Positions 27,516 to 40,400 of a stretch of DNA of 64,000 nt are shown here, piece after piece. Under the pieces are notes generated by a model. That model saw only the letters and a program-made list of their open reading frames with translations. It had not been told where the DNA came from and ran no database searches. Numbering within the stretch: position 1 is the stretch's first letter; each line of letters opens with the position of its first letter. Position numbers and translations under genes: made by a program. The stretch is from Psoroptes ovis (taxonomy: Eukaryota; Arthropoda; Arachnida; Sarcoptiformes; Psoroptidae), in contig PQWQ01000009.1 of assembly GCA_002943765.1 (NCBI GenBank), positions 1,798,001 to 1,862,000 of the forward strand, written 5' to 3'.

Positions 27516-28107
27516 TAATATTTTTTTTCTTAAAGAAAAAATAATAAAATAAATAAAAACATGAAATATTCAATTTGTGAAATATTTCAACATGATGAAA
27601 TCATGATCATCTTAAGATATAAATCTTAAGGTTATGCTGTGTGCTGATGATCATTTTACACGCTTAATTCATGAATCTTTTCCCCTTTTTGGCACACATG
27701 ATGATCAAATTAAGGCCATAACCTTAGCTTACCCTAATGATAATATAAAATTTTTCAATTTAATTTAAAGAATAAAATTCGAATTTCGCTATTTTTTCAA
27801 AAATCTTAAAAATCCAATTTTCAATGATAACTAACGTGATTTGATCGATGATCATACATCATTGATGTAATGATAGATGTATTTGTGTGTGTCTGTGTGT
27901 ATGCTGATCTGATGTTAGATGATGATGTAGGAGTCAGTGTAAATAGGTGGCAAAATATCAAAAACGAAATTTTTTTCAAAAAATAAAATTAATGACAACA
28001 AGGTTTAGGCCCTAACTGGGATCTTAGCAAACATAGAATCATGATTCCATGTGTATAAAATAAATGTTTGTCATATTTATAAATTATTTCTATAAAATAA
28101 AATATCA

Positions 28108-28183
28108 GGTTGTCTGATAAGTTCTTGCCGATTTTCTCATACGATTCCTACGATATAATCGGCAGTAAACTTTTCGGACAACC
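28108..28183. mobile_element. MITE family A (type 1 loop, inverted)
   Basis: GGTTGTCTGATAAGTTCTTG to AACTTTTCGGACAACC. Confidence 0.85.
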
Positions 28184-28425
28184 TAAACAGAGTTTAGAAT
28201 GCTGTAAATGTGCCAAACAAGTCACTAAATCATCAATAAATAAATAATAATAAATCATTATTTTTGTAAAAGAAAATGTTTAAATTTCATCGTTAAAAAT
28301 AATGTTTAAAATTGAATTACAACTAAAAACATCGAAGCGATATATCAAATAGTCGATGTTCGTATTTATTTGCATTCAATTTCTTCAATGATTTCATACA
28401 TTTTAATGTTCCAGAAATCGATATA

Positions 28426-28550
28426 CAGGGTTATAAGTTTTTATTCAATGTTTTAAAGCTGATGATTTTCGTAGTTTTCAAGTTGGTTTTCATAGTTTTG
28501 AATGCAATTATAAAAATCATAAAATTACGAAATAAAACTTTGAAACCTTG
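28426..28550. mobile_element. MITE family B, short copy
   Basis: TA then CAGGGTTATAAGTTTTTATT to AACTTTGAAACCTTG then TA. One arm has lost a segment. Confidence 0.78.
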
Positions 28551-29043
28551 TATTCTATATTCTTATATACTTGACCATACAATATTCCCTAGTTTAATTT
28601 ACTTTTTTTTTTATTTATTTGATCATTTTTACTTCATTCGTTTGTTTGAGACAATGAAATTGCTTGAAAGTGAGCCATCGATGATCGAGATTTGTCTTAT
28701 TAATTTGAACGAAAATGAATTCCGAACAAATTCGTGAAATTCATCCTGAAAATTCATTCATTGGCCCCTGTTTGGCACTGATAGATTGATATTTAGACTT
28801 TCGACTTCGAGTGAACACTGAATAATCATGACAATAATCACCAACCAATCAAAATTAAGCTTAACTTTACTTGACTTTATTTTGTATACTCGAAATTCAA
28901 GCATTTAATAATCATCCAAAAAAATAGTGCACCAAAAAAAAAGTTTATTTTGTTGTTGTTGTTTCATTGATTGTAATGATGATTGAATTTGAAAGTTTTC
29001 AAATAATAATCACTTTAATGATGAATGAATGAATAAATAGATT

Positions 29044-29204
29044 CAAGATTTAAAGTTTTAATTCGTAGTTTTCAAATTAATTTTCATAGTTTTCAAGTTG
29101 GATTTCGTAGTTTTGAACGTGTTTTTAACTGGTAAAATTACGAAATTCAATTCGAAAACTACGAAAATTAATTTTAAAACTACGAATTTAAACTTGAAAT
29201 CATG
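29044..29204. mobile_element. MITE family B, 161-bp copy
   Basis: CAAGATTTAAAGTTTTAATT to TTTAAACTTGAAATCATG. The interior ACTGGTAAAATTACGAAA is shared with the copy at 17399. Confidence 0.82.
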
Positions 29205-29397
29205 TATAGCCATATATGTGATGATGATGATGATGATGAAAAATCATTTAAAATACATCATCACCAGAATGTGATCACTCTGAAACTAAAAATCCAAAAT
29301 GTTTTTTTGCCATTTTTTTGAACCTGAACCAGGCACACACACGAATACATTTCGTATCATTATCATCATTATTATTATCAATGATGATTATTATTAA

Positions 29398-29472
29398 GGT
29401 TGTCCAGAAAGTTTTTACCGATTTACTAATTGAAAAAACATTTGAAAATCGGTGAAAACTTTTCGGACAACC
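29398..29472. mobile_element. MITE family A (type 2 loop)
   Basis: GGTTGTCCAGAAAGTTTTTA to GAAAACTTTTCGGACAACC. Confidence 0.85.
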
Positions 29473-30292
29473 CACTATCATCATCATTTCTTCATAAATC
29501 CCTATGGTCCCTTATCTTTCTACGTGAATCATATTCATATTTCAAATATTTCTTATTGTTGTTGCAGCTTACCCCCAAAGACAAAAACCATTGGGTACTT
29601 TGATGATCATGGTAGAATGATAATGATGATGATGAAAATGATTCACATTTCCATAGAATAACATCATTAAAATCCAAAAAATATAATTAATGTATGATGT
29701 AGGATAATTGCTTTTTTTTAGCTGCAATTGTATACAGAATATTTAATCGATTATCAATTTTTTTCCCCGATTTATGAATTTGAAAAACATTTCAAATTCA
29801 TCGATTTTGCATTAATTTTTACTTGGAAATGTATGAATCAGACTTACATCCATTCATTTTTATTCAGTTTTCAGTCAGTTCAATTTGATTTTCTAAGAAA
29901 TTTTTCACCCTTTAAATTCAATGATTTATTCACTCAAATAAGTGCTCAAATATTAATGTTTTTAAACTCGAAAAATATTTTGCTGCCATCAAGGTTTCCA
30001 CCTTTTGTGAGAAAATCCACAAAATTCCCTGTTTTGGGTGTCGAAAACCTTTGAAAATGTCATAAATATTTAAAATTTCATAAATTTTTCATTGATGAAA
30101 TTGCCATCACGCTTGATCTTGATGGTAATTTTTTTCCACCTTTTTCTTCGAAGATAGAAATAGTTCAAATGTTTTCTTTCCATTTTTTCATTTCATTTCA
30201 AATTTAATATTCAAGTGCCGTAAGGATTTGAATCATTTTGAATAATTTTACCCAAAAGAACTTTGATAAACATTTATTGATTTTATTTTTTT

Positions 30293-30366
30293 GGTTGTCC
30301 GAAAAGTTCTTGCCAATTTTCGAATGATTTTCTATGATATAATCGGCAAAAATTTTCCGGACAACC
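30293..30366. mobile_element. MITE family A (type 1 loop, inverted)
   Basis: GGTTGTCCGAAAAGTTCTTG to AAATTTTCCGGACAACC then TA. Confidence 0.85.
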
Positions 30367-31564
30367 TAATGTTTCATTATTCAAATTGCATTGTGAATGG
30401 CAATTCGAGTGCATCATGAATAAATTGTACCCCAATTCATCTACCTTTTTCTACCTATGTTTGTTTATTTATTTGAAATATTAGTGATGAGTGAAAATAT
30501 AAAGCCATAAGAAGTATTTGAATGTCAATATGTCAATATTCTCTTTCATTCGTCAATGAATGAATGATAAAAACAAATTGATGAATTTATTTAGTTGAAA
30601 ATAAACTGATTATTACAATAATAATAATTATAATAATATCCTTCAGGGTACAATTTCATTCAAAATGAATGAAAAAAAAATAATCCCATAAGTTAGTCCT
30701 TGTGCATGGCACATGAGTGAGTCGATATACGTTGATATTATCAATTTGCCCTAATTACCCGGTTGTAGTGAAAGAGTGTTGAACAAACAAAAATTTAACA
30801 AAATATCAATTTTTATTCCTTTTATCCTCTTCGATAAAATAAAATGATTCGAGTAAATAAACATTATCTTTGTGTTTGTTTGTTTGTTTACTTGTCTTTA
30901 TTTATTTATTTGTCATTTTATTTTATTTGATGTTCCATGTGAACTTTAAATAATAATTCAATAAGAAAAAATAAAGAATTTGTTTGAATTATCAATTGTT
31001 GTCGTTTGTGTGTGTATTTGTACCAAGTAGAATGTCTTTAGAATTATATGAGTTTTCTTAAAAATTCTTCAAGAATTTTTCCCCATCAATTCACAATGAT
31101 AACCTAAGCCAAATCAATTCTGATCAATTCCCTTCAAAGGAGCTAAAGGGAAAAAAATTGAAATTAAACACCCAAAAAAAATCTATCGATTTATTTGTCA
31201 AATTCAATTCGTTTTATTTATTTATTTACTTTTTGAACTATTCATAATTCATTATTCTTAAAGATATATTCTTTCTCCTTTGAATAATAGAACATTTTAC
31301 CATGTAATGATAGGCTCAATTTTTTAAAAAATTCAAAAAAAAGTAAAGGGTTTGAAAGGTTTTGTGTAAATTTTGAAATCGAGGAAAAAAATGAATTCAA
31401 AATTGTCAAATTGTAAATTGATTCGGAATTCGAAAATCGAATCGAATGAAAGGATTCGAAAAAAGAACCTTTTTTTCGTCGCAAATAAATCTGACATATT
31501 TCACATGTTTAACCCTTGATGAGGCCCACTTTTTTGATTTTAATTAGTTTTGATTATGTCAAAC

Positions 31565-31593
<29 letters not shown>
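31565..31593. repeat. 29-bp poly-A tract
   Basis: Uninterrupted A run. Similar runs lie at 24,361-24,382 (T), 26,681-26,706 and 38,408-38,434. No element with a retroposed body precedes them, so they read as simple homopolymers. Confidence 0.9.
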
Positions 31594-31595
<2 letters not shown>

Positions 31596-32291
31596 CAATT
31601 AAAATATCAAAATGATTGGTGTTGTTGTTGTTGTTGCAATTGATATAAGTAATTGTTTGTTGCGTGACAACTCAGCCAGTTAGTGTATTTTATATGGTAC
31701 AAATTTCAATCAAATAGAATGATTTCAGTTTTATTTGATCAATTTTCTATAATCTTGAATACGTGTTTTAACCCTATTTCAATTATTTCCAAGTTGTTTT
31801 AGCCTACATTTTTTCTTGTTGCAATCTATGCAAATGTTTGAATCGAACCTTGTCGAATTTATTTGTAAATATTTGCATAAAGATTTCATTGTAAACAAGG
31901 GTAAGAAAATGAAACATATGACAAATATCTTGCTCCATTTCTTAGAATATTCTTGATGTTATTATTAGTATTCATATATTTACATGAATAAAAATGTGAA
32001 ATATGATCCATGATGTAGTACATCTTACCGTTGACAGTCTTGAATTTCGAAGAATTTCTTGAATGAAATTCGGGAATTTAATCCTTGTTCAAACAAGGCA
32101 ATGATTTGTATGAACGATAATGTTGATGATGACAATGACAGTGATGATGAATAATTGAATTTTGCAACGATTTGCATTGAACAGATTTATGATTATTGTT
32201 GTTGATGATGTGTCTGCCCAACGTTCATTGTTCATTTTCAATATTTTTAATTTGATTATTCATCAAAATCGAACATTTAATTGATCTCGAA

Positions 32292-32299
32292 TATAAAAA
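32292..32299 (+). promoter_or_regulatory. TATA-like box upstream of the 100-residue gene
   Basis: TATAAAAA lies about 150 bp before the start codon at 32,440. Placement is plausible for a core promoter, but no start-site evidence is available. Confidence 0.4.
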
Positions 32300-32439
32300 G
32301 TGTTCGAATTGAATCCTAGGGTCTTTATTTCATTTGAAATATTATTTAAAGTAGTACCAGTTTTGATTATTTCCAAGTGACCTGCTAATTCAGTTTTATA
32401 TTCAAGTGTATCGAAATTCGCCAAAGTTGATCACCAAAA

Positions 32440-32742
32440 ATGTCATCGACATCATTAAACCCTTCATCGACTTTATCATCAAGTGAATCATCAGCGGATA
32501 AAGGTGGCAGCAATCAAATGGATAACACTCATATTACTACCACATATCGTAAAGACAATGATGGCCAGTTGCAATCGACTGAAATTGTCGAATTAGTAAA
32601 AATGAATCAACAATTCAAGTTAACATTACCGAAAGATATGGGTACGGTTTTTGTACGATTACGTGAAGATCAACGGCTACCATCGGATGCTGATATGCCC
32701 CTCCGTATTGTTTGTAAGCTGCCAACCAAACCAAATGAATGA
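32440..32742 (+). CDS. Small unrecognised protein, 100 residues
   Basis: Single open frame from ATG to TGA. The composition is unlike the AT-driven frames around it. Residues 1-28 are a Ser-rich, disordered segment. The remaining part is hydrophilic and looks folded, with an alternating pattern (EIVELVKMNQQFKLTLPKDM, then VFVRLREDQRLPSDADMPLR) compatible with a small beta-rich domain. No signal peptide or membrane segment is visible. A TATA-like box is at 32,292 and an AATAAA signal at 32,766, just after the stop, so a complete compact gene is plausible. I do not recognise the family and assign no function. The purine-context start (CCAAAAATGTC) is acceptable. The gene sits about 1 kb upstream of the first recognised exon of the Sidestep-like gene on the same strand. 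It is unlikely to be part of that gene, because it ends in a stop and lacks a signal peptide. Confidence 0.7.
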   Translation: MSSTSLNPSSTLSSSESSADKGGSNQMDNTHITTTYRKDNDGQLQSTEIVELVKMNQQFKLTLPKDMGTVFVRLREDQRLPSDADMPLRIVCKLPTKPNE

Positions 32743-32765
32743 ATGAATGCACTAATTTTGAATGT

Positions 32766-32771
32766 GAATAA
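32766..32771 (+). terminator. Polyadenylation signal AATAAA
   Basis: AATAAA about 24 bp after the stop codon of the 100-residue gene. Confidence 0.5.
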
Positions 32772-33724
32772 ATTGAAAAATCTTAAGATTTCAAGAATTT
32801 CTTCAATCATTTTCGTCAACTTACCCGGTACAGGGTTATACACTTAGAAGTGCCACCGATAATACTTTCAACTTGCCACCAAATCGACTCTGTAATTGGT
32901 TTGAAGCATGTTATATCTTCGACCTTTTAAAGGCTTAAAGTTTTACTGATGAAGTTGATGTTAAATCGATGATGATTGTTGTGATTTGATTTGGCAAATT
33001 TCATGGGTTTATATACCAAAAAAATCATTCGAAAAAATCATTGATTTCAAATGGTCAAACTAATTCGAATGTGTTTTACATTGTCAAAATGATGATTGAT
33101 GGACAAATTAGTGGTGATGAAGAAGTGGTTCATCAATCAATTTAATTTAAATTAATTCATTTTTTCAAAAATTGAAAATTAAGACTCAGACTCAAGCCAC
33201 TGTTTCATTCAATCTCCTGTATTGTAAAAAACTTTCGATCTAGCAGCAGCAGCATTAATACTGCAAAATTTCACTGATTCATATGATTTTCCCTTGATTT
33301 TTTGCTCCACATCAAAGGCAATTTAATCAAGTTTTGTCAAATGAATAATGACGATGATGAACAAAACAAACAAGTTCAAAAGTCATCAAGTTTTGATGCA
33401 TTTTTTCAAATTGAATATGAATGTCTTAGAAAACCCTTAAGTGATTCGATTTTATATGTTGAATTCGAGTCGAAATTAATTTTAATCCTTCCAATTTTTC
33501 ACCACTTTATTCAATTTCAATTAGTAAGCTTTAACCATAGGCCCAACAACCCGTGTAAAACAACTAATCAAATTTAATTTTGTAAAGCATTTATTTTCAT
33601 CTGAATAATTGATTCGTATTGATCCATGTTTAATTGATTTCGTTTCTTTCGAATGTTTTAATTAACAAAAAAAATTAATTTTGTTTACCTTCTTATTAAA
33701 TTTTTTTTTTCGATTATTTGACAG
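32772..33724. other. Gap before first recognised receptor exon
   Basis: Contains no exon I can defend. A 91-codon open frame at 33,302-33,577 lacks a signal peptide or domain. The missing 5' exon of the Sidestep-like gene must end with one base of a split codon; none is obvious here, so it may lie far upstream. Confidence 0.5.
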
Positions 33725-36700
33725 CATCAATCATTTACACAGCTGTAGACGGAGGAAAAGTAAGTTTTTGCCTTAAATGTTTATCCTTGATCAATAATCA
33801 ATTATTATAATATACTTATTCGTCTCGCTACATAGGTCGCACTGCCTTGTAACATAATACCACCGACGATCGATGATCATGTTGTGCTGATCCTATGGTA
33901 TAAAGATGATGAGGTATAAGTTATTGAATGTAAATATATATCGCTGTTTTACACTTTATTTAATTATAAAACTTTTTTGCTTTTTTATTGGCGAAATCGA
34001 TAAACAACGGATTTGTCACATTCCATCATCACCTAATCAATGAACACAAATATTCAAAAATTTGTTTCAATAAAGTTCGAACCTATTTATACGATCGATG
34101 CTCGTAAAGGTATGTGCCTTTTGATTATTTTCTTAACTATGAAAATGAACTAAATTAGTTGACATTTGAGCTCCAAAAAAGAAAAAAGAAAAATTCAAAG
34201 CCAATAACCTTTTGTAAATTTTTTTCACTTTTCCAAATCAAAACTTGATCAAATTTGATTCAAAATTAATTGCATCCAAATTGCAACTAATTCGGCTTCA
34301 TTTTTATTATTATTTATTATCAAACTTACTGAACTAATGATGATCATAGATCCATTGGAAAAAGCAAAAATAATCGCATCACCCAATCTAATTGGTATGA
34401 TTTATTTTCATAAATCATTTCATTATTAAAATGATTGTTTTAATCAATTTTCATTTTATATTTTGGCCTCATTCATTCATGGAATCATGGAATTGATGAT
34501 GATGATGATGACCCTATTTGAAGATCGTGTATATTTCAATCAACATAATCAGCCTGCCTTCTTACAAATTGATCCAGTACAAACTAAAGATGCTGGTGAA
34601 TATCGTTGTCGTGTTGATTTTAAAAAAGCACGTACCATTAATATTGTTATACAGCTTAAAGTGATTGGTACGTATTGAGATATTAATTCATTTATGGTAT
34701 ATATGATTAACCTAATATGATTCCCTTTTTTTTCCTGAAATTAGTTCCACCTGAAGAACCAATAATATCATATAAATATTCACAGATAACTTCACATCCA
34801 TTAAAAGGCCTTATAGGACCATTCAATGAAGGTGATAGATTATTATTGATTTGTACATCGTTTGGTGGTAAACCACGGCCAACATTAACATGGTGGAAAG
34901 ATTATTCAATTATTGATGATAGTTATGAATATAAAAGTAAAGATGGTCAGTACTTGTTAGATGTTTGTCATTGTTTCCATATTTTTTAACCTGAATTTTA
35001 CTAATTCAAACAGTTACAATTAACGAACTTATTATTGAATCATTAGCTCGTCATCATTTATTATCAATATTCACTTGTCAATCATCAAACAATAATATTA
35101 CGATTGCATCATCAGCATCGATAACCATTGATCTTAATTGTGAGTTTTTTTGAATTTTGTGAAAAACTTAACTGATTGAATCAAACAATCGATTATAGTG
35201 AAACCATTGGAAGTTAAAATTACACAAATAACAAAATCATTACTGGCAAATCATGATTCAAAATTCGAATGTAAATCATATGGTTCAAAACCGAAAGCAA
35301 GATTATATTGGATGTTGAATGATGTACGTTATGATACAGCACTGCAAGGTGATATGCAAACAATATCGATCATAAATTTACCATTAAAACGTGATAATAA
35401 TGGACACGTATTGTCGTGTTATGCTGAAAATCCTAAAATATTCAATTCAACTATTGTCGATCATTTTGTACTGAGTGTTGAATGTAAGCCATTTCTTTTT
35501 GATTATCAAAATTATATTAATCGATTCGATTGTTTTCCATAAAAAATCCAGATAAACCTGAATTAACATTAAAAATTGGAACATCGACATTATCATTGGA
35601 TACATTGCAAGAAGGTAATGATATATATTTTGATTGTATTCTAGATGCAAACCCGATGACAACCAAGCCATTGATATGGAGATTTAATGATGAAATATTG
35701 GAACCAAAACAAGGTACAATTATCTAACAAACCAATGTAATAATAATTATGATTTTTCAATTATTTTCATTCATTTCAAAGGAATAATTCAAAGTAATTA
35801 TTCATTACTATTACAAAATGTACGGCGACATATGTCGGGTAATTATAAATGTGAAGCAACCAATCAACATGGTACACAAACATCGAATACGATTAATTTA
35901 ACCATACGTTTTGCACCATATTGTAAATTTGAATCTACGTATGTCTTTGTGATTATTTTAATTAAATTCTCACATATCAATGTGTTGTTATGTTCATAAT
36001 CTGACAATCTGTTTATTTCATTTTTACAGATTAGCATATGGCCTTTCATTATATGAATCGAATTCATTGATATGTGAAGTCGAATCGGATCCTATGCCAA
36101 CATCATTTCAATGGATATTCGAAAAACAAACTGAATTGACAACATTTCAATCATATAATTATAGGTATGCAATACGATTCACACACCTATTCGAATTGTT
36201 GAAAGAATTTTGAATAATTTTAAATTTTTCTTAGCTCATTATTACATTATCGACCTAATTCTACACATCATTATGGTACGATAGAATGTATAGCCAAAAA
36301 CGCTGTTGGTCTACAACAAATTCCATGTAAATATCATATTATTGATTCAGGTTTGTTTGATGATGATGATTTTTGTATTTGAATATTTTTTTATGAAAAA
36401 TTGAAAATAATGACTTTATTCTCGCAAGGTCCACCAAATTTTCCATTTTATTGTCAATTATTTAATCAATCAATTGATAAAATAACAATAAAATGTACAA
36501 GCGAAAATGATAATCTATCGACATTGAAAACTTCGAACATGATTGAAAATGATCACCAATACAATGATAAACAAATACAAAAAACATCGAATCATCAAAC
36601 AATATTTGTACATCCAACAACATATTATATTGCTGAAATATATGATAAATATGGACATTTATTGAAAAATATCACTTTGAATCCATTGTCGACTTTTTCA

Positions 36701-37953
36701 TCAAACATATCTACATTATGTAAGTGTTATATTTGATACAAATGATTCTGATTTTAATTGTTTTTTTTTTTGTTTTATAATGATGAACAGTGAATCAAAC
36801 ATATCCATCGCTGAAAATGTTTTATTTTCAAATCGATAATCTTTATGAATCAAGTAATTATAAAGTAAAAATATATGCATCAAATTCGAAAGGTACTAGC
36901 GATCATTTATGGATTAATGCACAAACATTACGTAAAGCTGAAAAATATATCCTTAGTAATTTGACAGATACAAAATTATTATTAAAAAATTATGCATTAA
37001 GCAATATTAAAATGATAATATTCAGTGTTTGTGGTATATTGTCAACGATATTAATAGTGATTATTATATCGATTACATGTATGTCTAAATTTTGTCAAAC
37101 AATACCCAGTAATAACGGTGATGGTGCTGGTGGTGGTGGTGTACATAAACGAAATAAAAAATCTGTCATTTTTAAAATTAAAAATTTATCCACCACCACC
37201 AACAACAACTACAACAACGATGATAATGATGATTTAACAAAATTTAATAATAATAATAATAATGAAAATATTAATGATAATTTACTATTTCAAAATAATA
37301 TCAATGTATTCAGTACTAATACAAATAATATTTCCATCAATAATGAGAATATGAATAATGATAATGATGGCGTTGTTGGTGGTGGTGGTGGTGATTGTAC
37401 CACAATGATTAATCATATCGATAGGTATAATGGTAATAAAAATATCGGTACGACAATAAATGGAAATTATTGTAAAAATAATAATAATAATGATAATGAT
37501 GAAGAGCTGGTGAATAATTTAGATAATTTAACCATACCAACTGTTTATACTGAAACAAATGTATTCACCGATGATTATTATAATAATTATTTATGTAATT
37601 ATCATACAATCAATAATAATAATAATAATGATGATGCAACAACAATATCTTCATTATCTACAATGAAAAGTAATCCGAATAATAATAATAAATCGAATAT
37701 GGAATTATTGGGGCTAAATTTTTATCATATAAATCCAACGATAACAACATTACCAACGCATTTGAATCAAATTAATAATAATAATAATAATAATAATCGT
37801 AATAAAGATCCACCTGATTTGATACCAACATTTTATTATAATAATCATAATAATATTAATCCATCAACATCAATGACAAATAATGATGATCATGATTTAA
37901 TAGAGCATAATCATCATCAAGCAGATGTAGATTTAATACTATCAACCGATTAA
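33725..37953 (+). CDS. Sidestep-like Ig-superfamily receptor, 14 exons, 5' incomplete
   Basis: Exons read by splice sites: 33725-33759, 33836-33913, 34076-34109, 34350-34394, 34524-34667, 34745-34945, 35014-35139, 35199-35483, 35552-35713, 35782-35938, 36030-36164, 36235-36350, 36429-36719 and 36791-37953. All phases join without a stop, giving 989 residues. Ig1 shows the Sidestep hallmark: GGKVALPCNIIPP, LILWYKDDE, EPIYTIDAR and DAGEYRCRVDFKKART, followed by VPPEEP. Ig2 has GDRLLLICTSFGGKPRPTLT. Ig3 (FECKSYGSKPKARLYW...LSCYAEN), Ig4 (FDCILDANP...YKCEATNQHG) and Ig5 (LICEVESDP...IECIAKNAVG) follow, then a fibronectin III-like region in the last two exons. A single membrane helix spans 37,012-37,080. 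The 290-residue cytoplasmic tail is dominated by Asn runs and ends DVDLILSTD. Sidestep proteins are neuronal or muscle surface ligands for Beaten-path receptors in axon guidance (family knowledge). The N-terminal signal-peptide exon was not found. Which Sidestep paralogue this represents cannot be decided here. Confidence 0.9.
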
Positions 37954-38407
37954 ATTAAAATTAAATTGGATTAATCTTCATTTTTCAATCATTCATTATG
38001 GTTATTGTTCAAAAAGAATAATATTGATGAACGATAAAATTTCCATATGATCAATGGAAAATAGCTTATCACTGGAATTAATGAATGAGTCAAAAATGAA
38101 AAACAATGAATCAAATCATTTCCAAAGTGTCAGTTTCGCTGAAATTTGTAAGAGAGAATTACTTACTGAATGTGGTACTAGAATTTTTAAAATGATTAAA
38201 TGTTGTATTCATTTTATTATTATAACGAAACGTTCGTATTGTTGCTGGATAAATCAATTGTTGTTGTTGTGGTTGTTGCCTTAATAAATCATTGTCATTA
38301 CGATTATCATTATTATCATGGATGAAAAGCATTGATTTTGAATGATTATTGCATTGATTTGCAGCAATACACATCTCGATCTAATTCCGAAGCAAATAAC
38401 AAGAACC

Positions 38408-38438
<31 letters not shown>

Positions 38439-38800
38439 GATCAATTTATTTCACTTTTTAAATGAAAGTTAAACAATTAATTCAATGATGAAAATGAAAA
38501 AAATCTGTGATTTATTATTATTATTATTCTGTTCATAATATTCAAGTGTTTTATCTGGCTTTATTTTCTTATTGTTATTTATTTATATATGTAAAATATT
38601 CTTTTTTGGAAAACAAATATATTTGAATTGAAATATAGAATAATAAATGAAATTTTATGCCAAAAATATATTGTTGAATTATCATTGTTATTATGCGTAA
38701 TATTCACTATGGCAACTTTGAATAGAAGAAGAATACATACATTCGGTAATATGTTTACTACCGTTGGAAATGATCGAAATTCAAAGGATATACTGCCATC
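37954..38800. other. 3' flank of receptor gene with possible extra exon
   Basis: Probably the 3' untranslated region; an ATAATAAATG signal lies near 38,640. A plus-strand frame from 38,054 ends its coding-like part at a possible donor (ATTT|GTAAGA near 38,150). A minus-strand frame of 72 codons (38,374-38,159) is Asn/Gln-rich with host-like codon use. Neither is established as a gene. Confidence 0.4.
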
Positions 38801-38829
38801 TTTTTAGAAAAATCTTAAAGAAATCTAAT

Positions 38830-40400
38830 GCTATAGTCTTCTGCAAATTTTTGAGAAAAAAAAATCGAAAAAAATATAAGGCTGTCAATGTCAAGCGACA
38901 GCTTGATTTGATCTTGAATATTTGATTTGAAAATGACCATCCAGCTCAATGGCAAATACAAATTCACAGTCAAATGCCAATACCAATGATAAATCAAGAG
39001 AACGAGTTATATATAAATAGCTTGATCAATCATTGAGTTTTCATTTATTTTTTTTTTTTTGCAGTTAACCAGCTAACCATTGTTTTGATTGTTTAATTGT
39101 TTGTTTAATTATTTATTTATCATTTATCTGTATCGGTTCACATTTTAATGGTCATTTCTAACACGCCAAAGCTTGTAAATATTAATTCTTGATTATATAT
39201 AATTTAACGAAAATTTTAAAATTTTCCAAAGGCTATAGTCTTGGATTTTGATGAATTTTTCAAAAATTTCTAAAGACTATAATCTTAGATTTTTATGAAT
39301 TTTTCAGAATTTTCCAAAGACTATAGTCTTAGATATTTTCAATTTTTCCAAAAATTTTAACAGACTATTGTCTTATATTTTTTTTCAAAAATTATGAAAA
39401 TTTCTCAGTTACGCCTCTCCGGCATTAAACAGTGATGAGTTCTTATGGAATTTCTTGGCATCTGTACATGCAAAAAAAAAATTCCAAATACTAATAGTCA
39501 TTGTTTATTATGAATTTTTCCAAATTATTTTCAATTCCAATTTATTATCCCGCAATTTTTACAAAATACTATTAGTGATAGATTTTTATGAATTTTTCTA
39601 AAAATTTTTTTCCAAAATTTTTTTTTTCTTTTTTTTTCTTTTTTTTTCTTTTTTTTTCTTTTTTTTTTTCTTTTTTTTTCTTTTCTTTTTTTCCTTTTCT
39701 AATGGGCCGTTGGAAAATCAGAAATTTCCAAAATTGAAAATTCATAAAATTCGATTCTGGAAATCTATGCAACGACCTGATATCTTCCCCTTATCCTTTT
39801 TCTTACTCCTTTCTCCTTTCTCTCTGGCATGCCATAGCATATCAATTTCGATTTTTTCAAAAATTTGCCTTTTTTCAAGAATTTTGTCGATGTATAGCCC
39901 TAGATTCCTTCATTTATTTTTAAAATATCCAAATGATACATTTATATTTTTTGCGATTTGCTTAAAATTTAAGAGCCTTTTTAAAATTTACAGGTTGTGT
40001 ATTATACATTTCCTAAAGGCTATAGTTTTTTTTCCCAAATTTCATCCCAAGTTTAAAAAACCACAGCCAGATGTAGTTTGCTAATTCATAAAGGCTACAG
40101 CCCCAGTTCACTTCCAAATTACTGGAGGTCTATACTCCATCCCCAAATTTCTAAAGGCTACTGCCACGTGTAGCCTGCTAATTCCCAAAGGCTACTGCTC
40201 CAGTCCATTTCCAAATACCTAAATGCAGTGCCAAATTCTTAAAACTTATAGTCCATGTCCAGATTCTTGAAGGCTACAGCCACAGCTTACTTCCCAATCT
40301 TGAAGGCTACAGTCACACTGCGGTTCGCCAAGTCAACAAGGCTTTTAGCCTTGATGCTTCCTCAAGTTCCCAAAGGGTATGCTCCGAATTTTCAAAGACT
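38830..40400 (-). repeat. Degenerate about 45-50-bp minisatellite with GACTATAGTC core
   Basis: The block is built from diverged units with AAAGACTATAGTCTTAGATT or AAAGGCTACAGCC followed by an A/T- or pyrimidine-rich spacer. Clear units lie near 39,230, 39,275, 39,315 and 39,360, and again through 39,900-40,400. The array is broken by a period-10 C(T)9 tract at 39,621-39,691. The unit core is itself palindromic. The array forms the 3' part of the X1 unit; shorter, decayed units occur at the matching end of X4 (52,810-53,060). Confidence 0.75.

Noticed and set aside
26681..38434. Poly-A tracts as retroposon (SINE/LINE) tails
   Set aside because: No internal promoter boxes, reverse-transcriptase motifs or flanking duplications were found next to the runs.
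39710..40084. 124-codon plus-strand frame
   Set aside because: Lies antisense to the X1 minisatellite and reads low-complexity Phe/Ser; best explained by the repeat.
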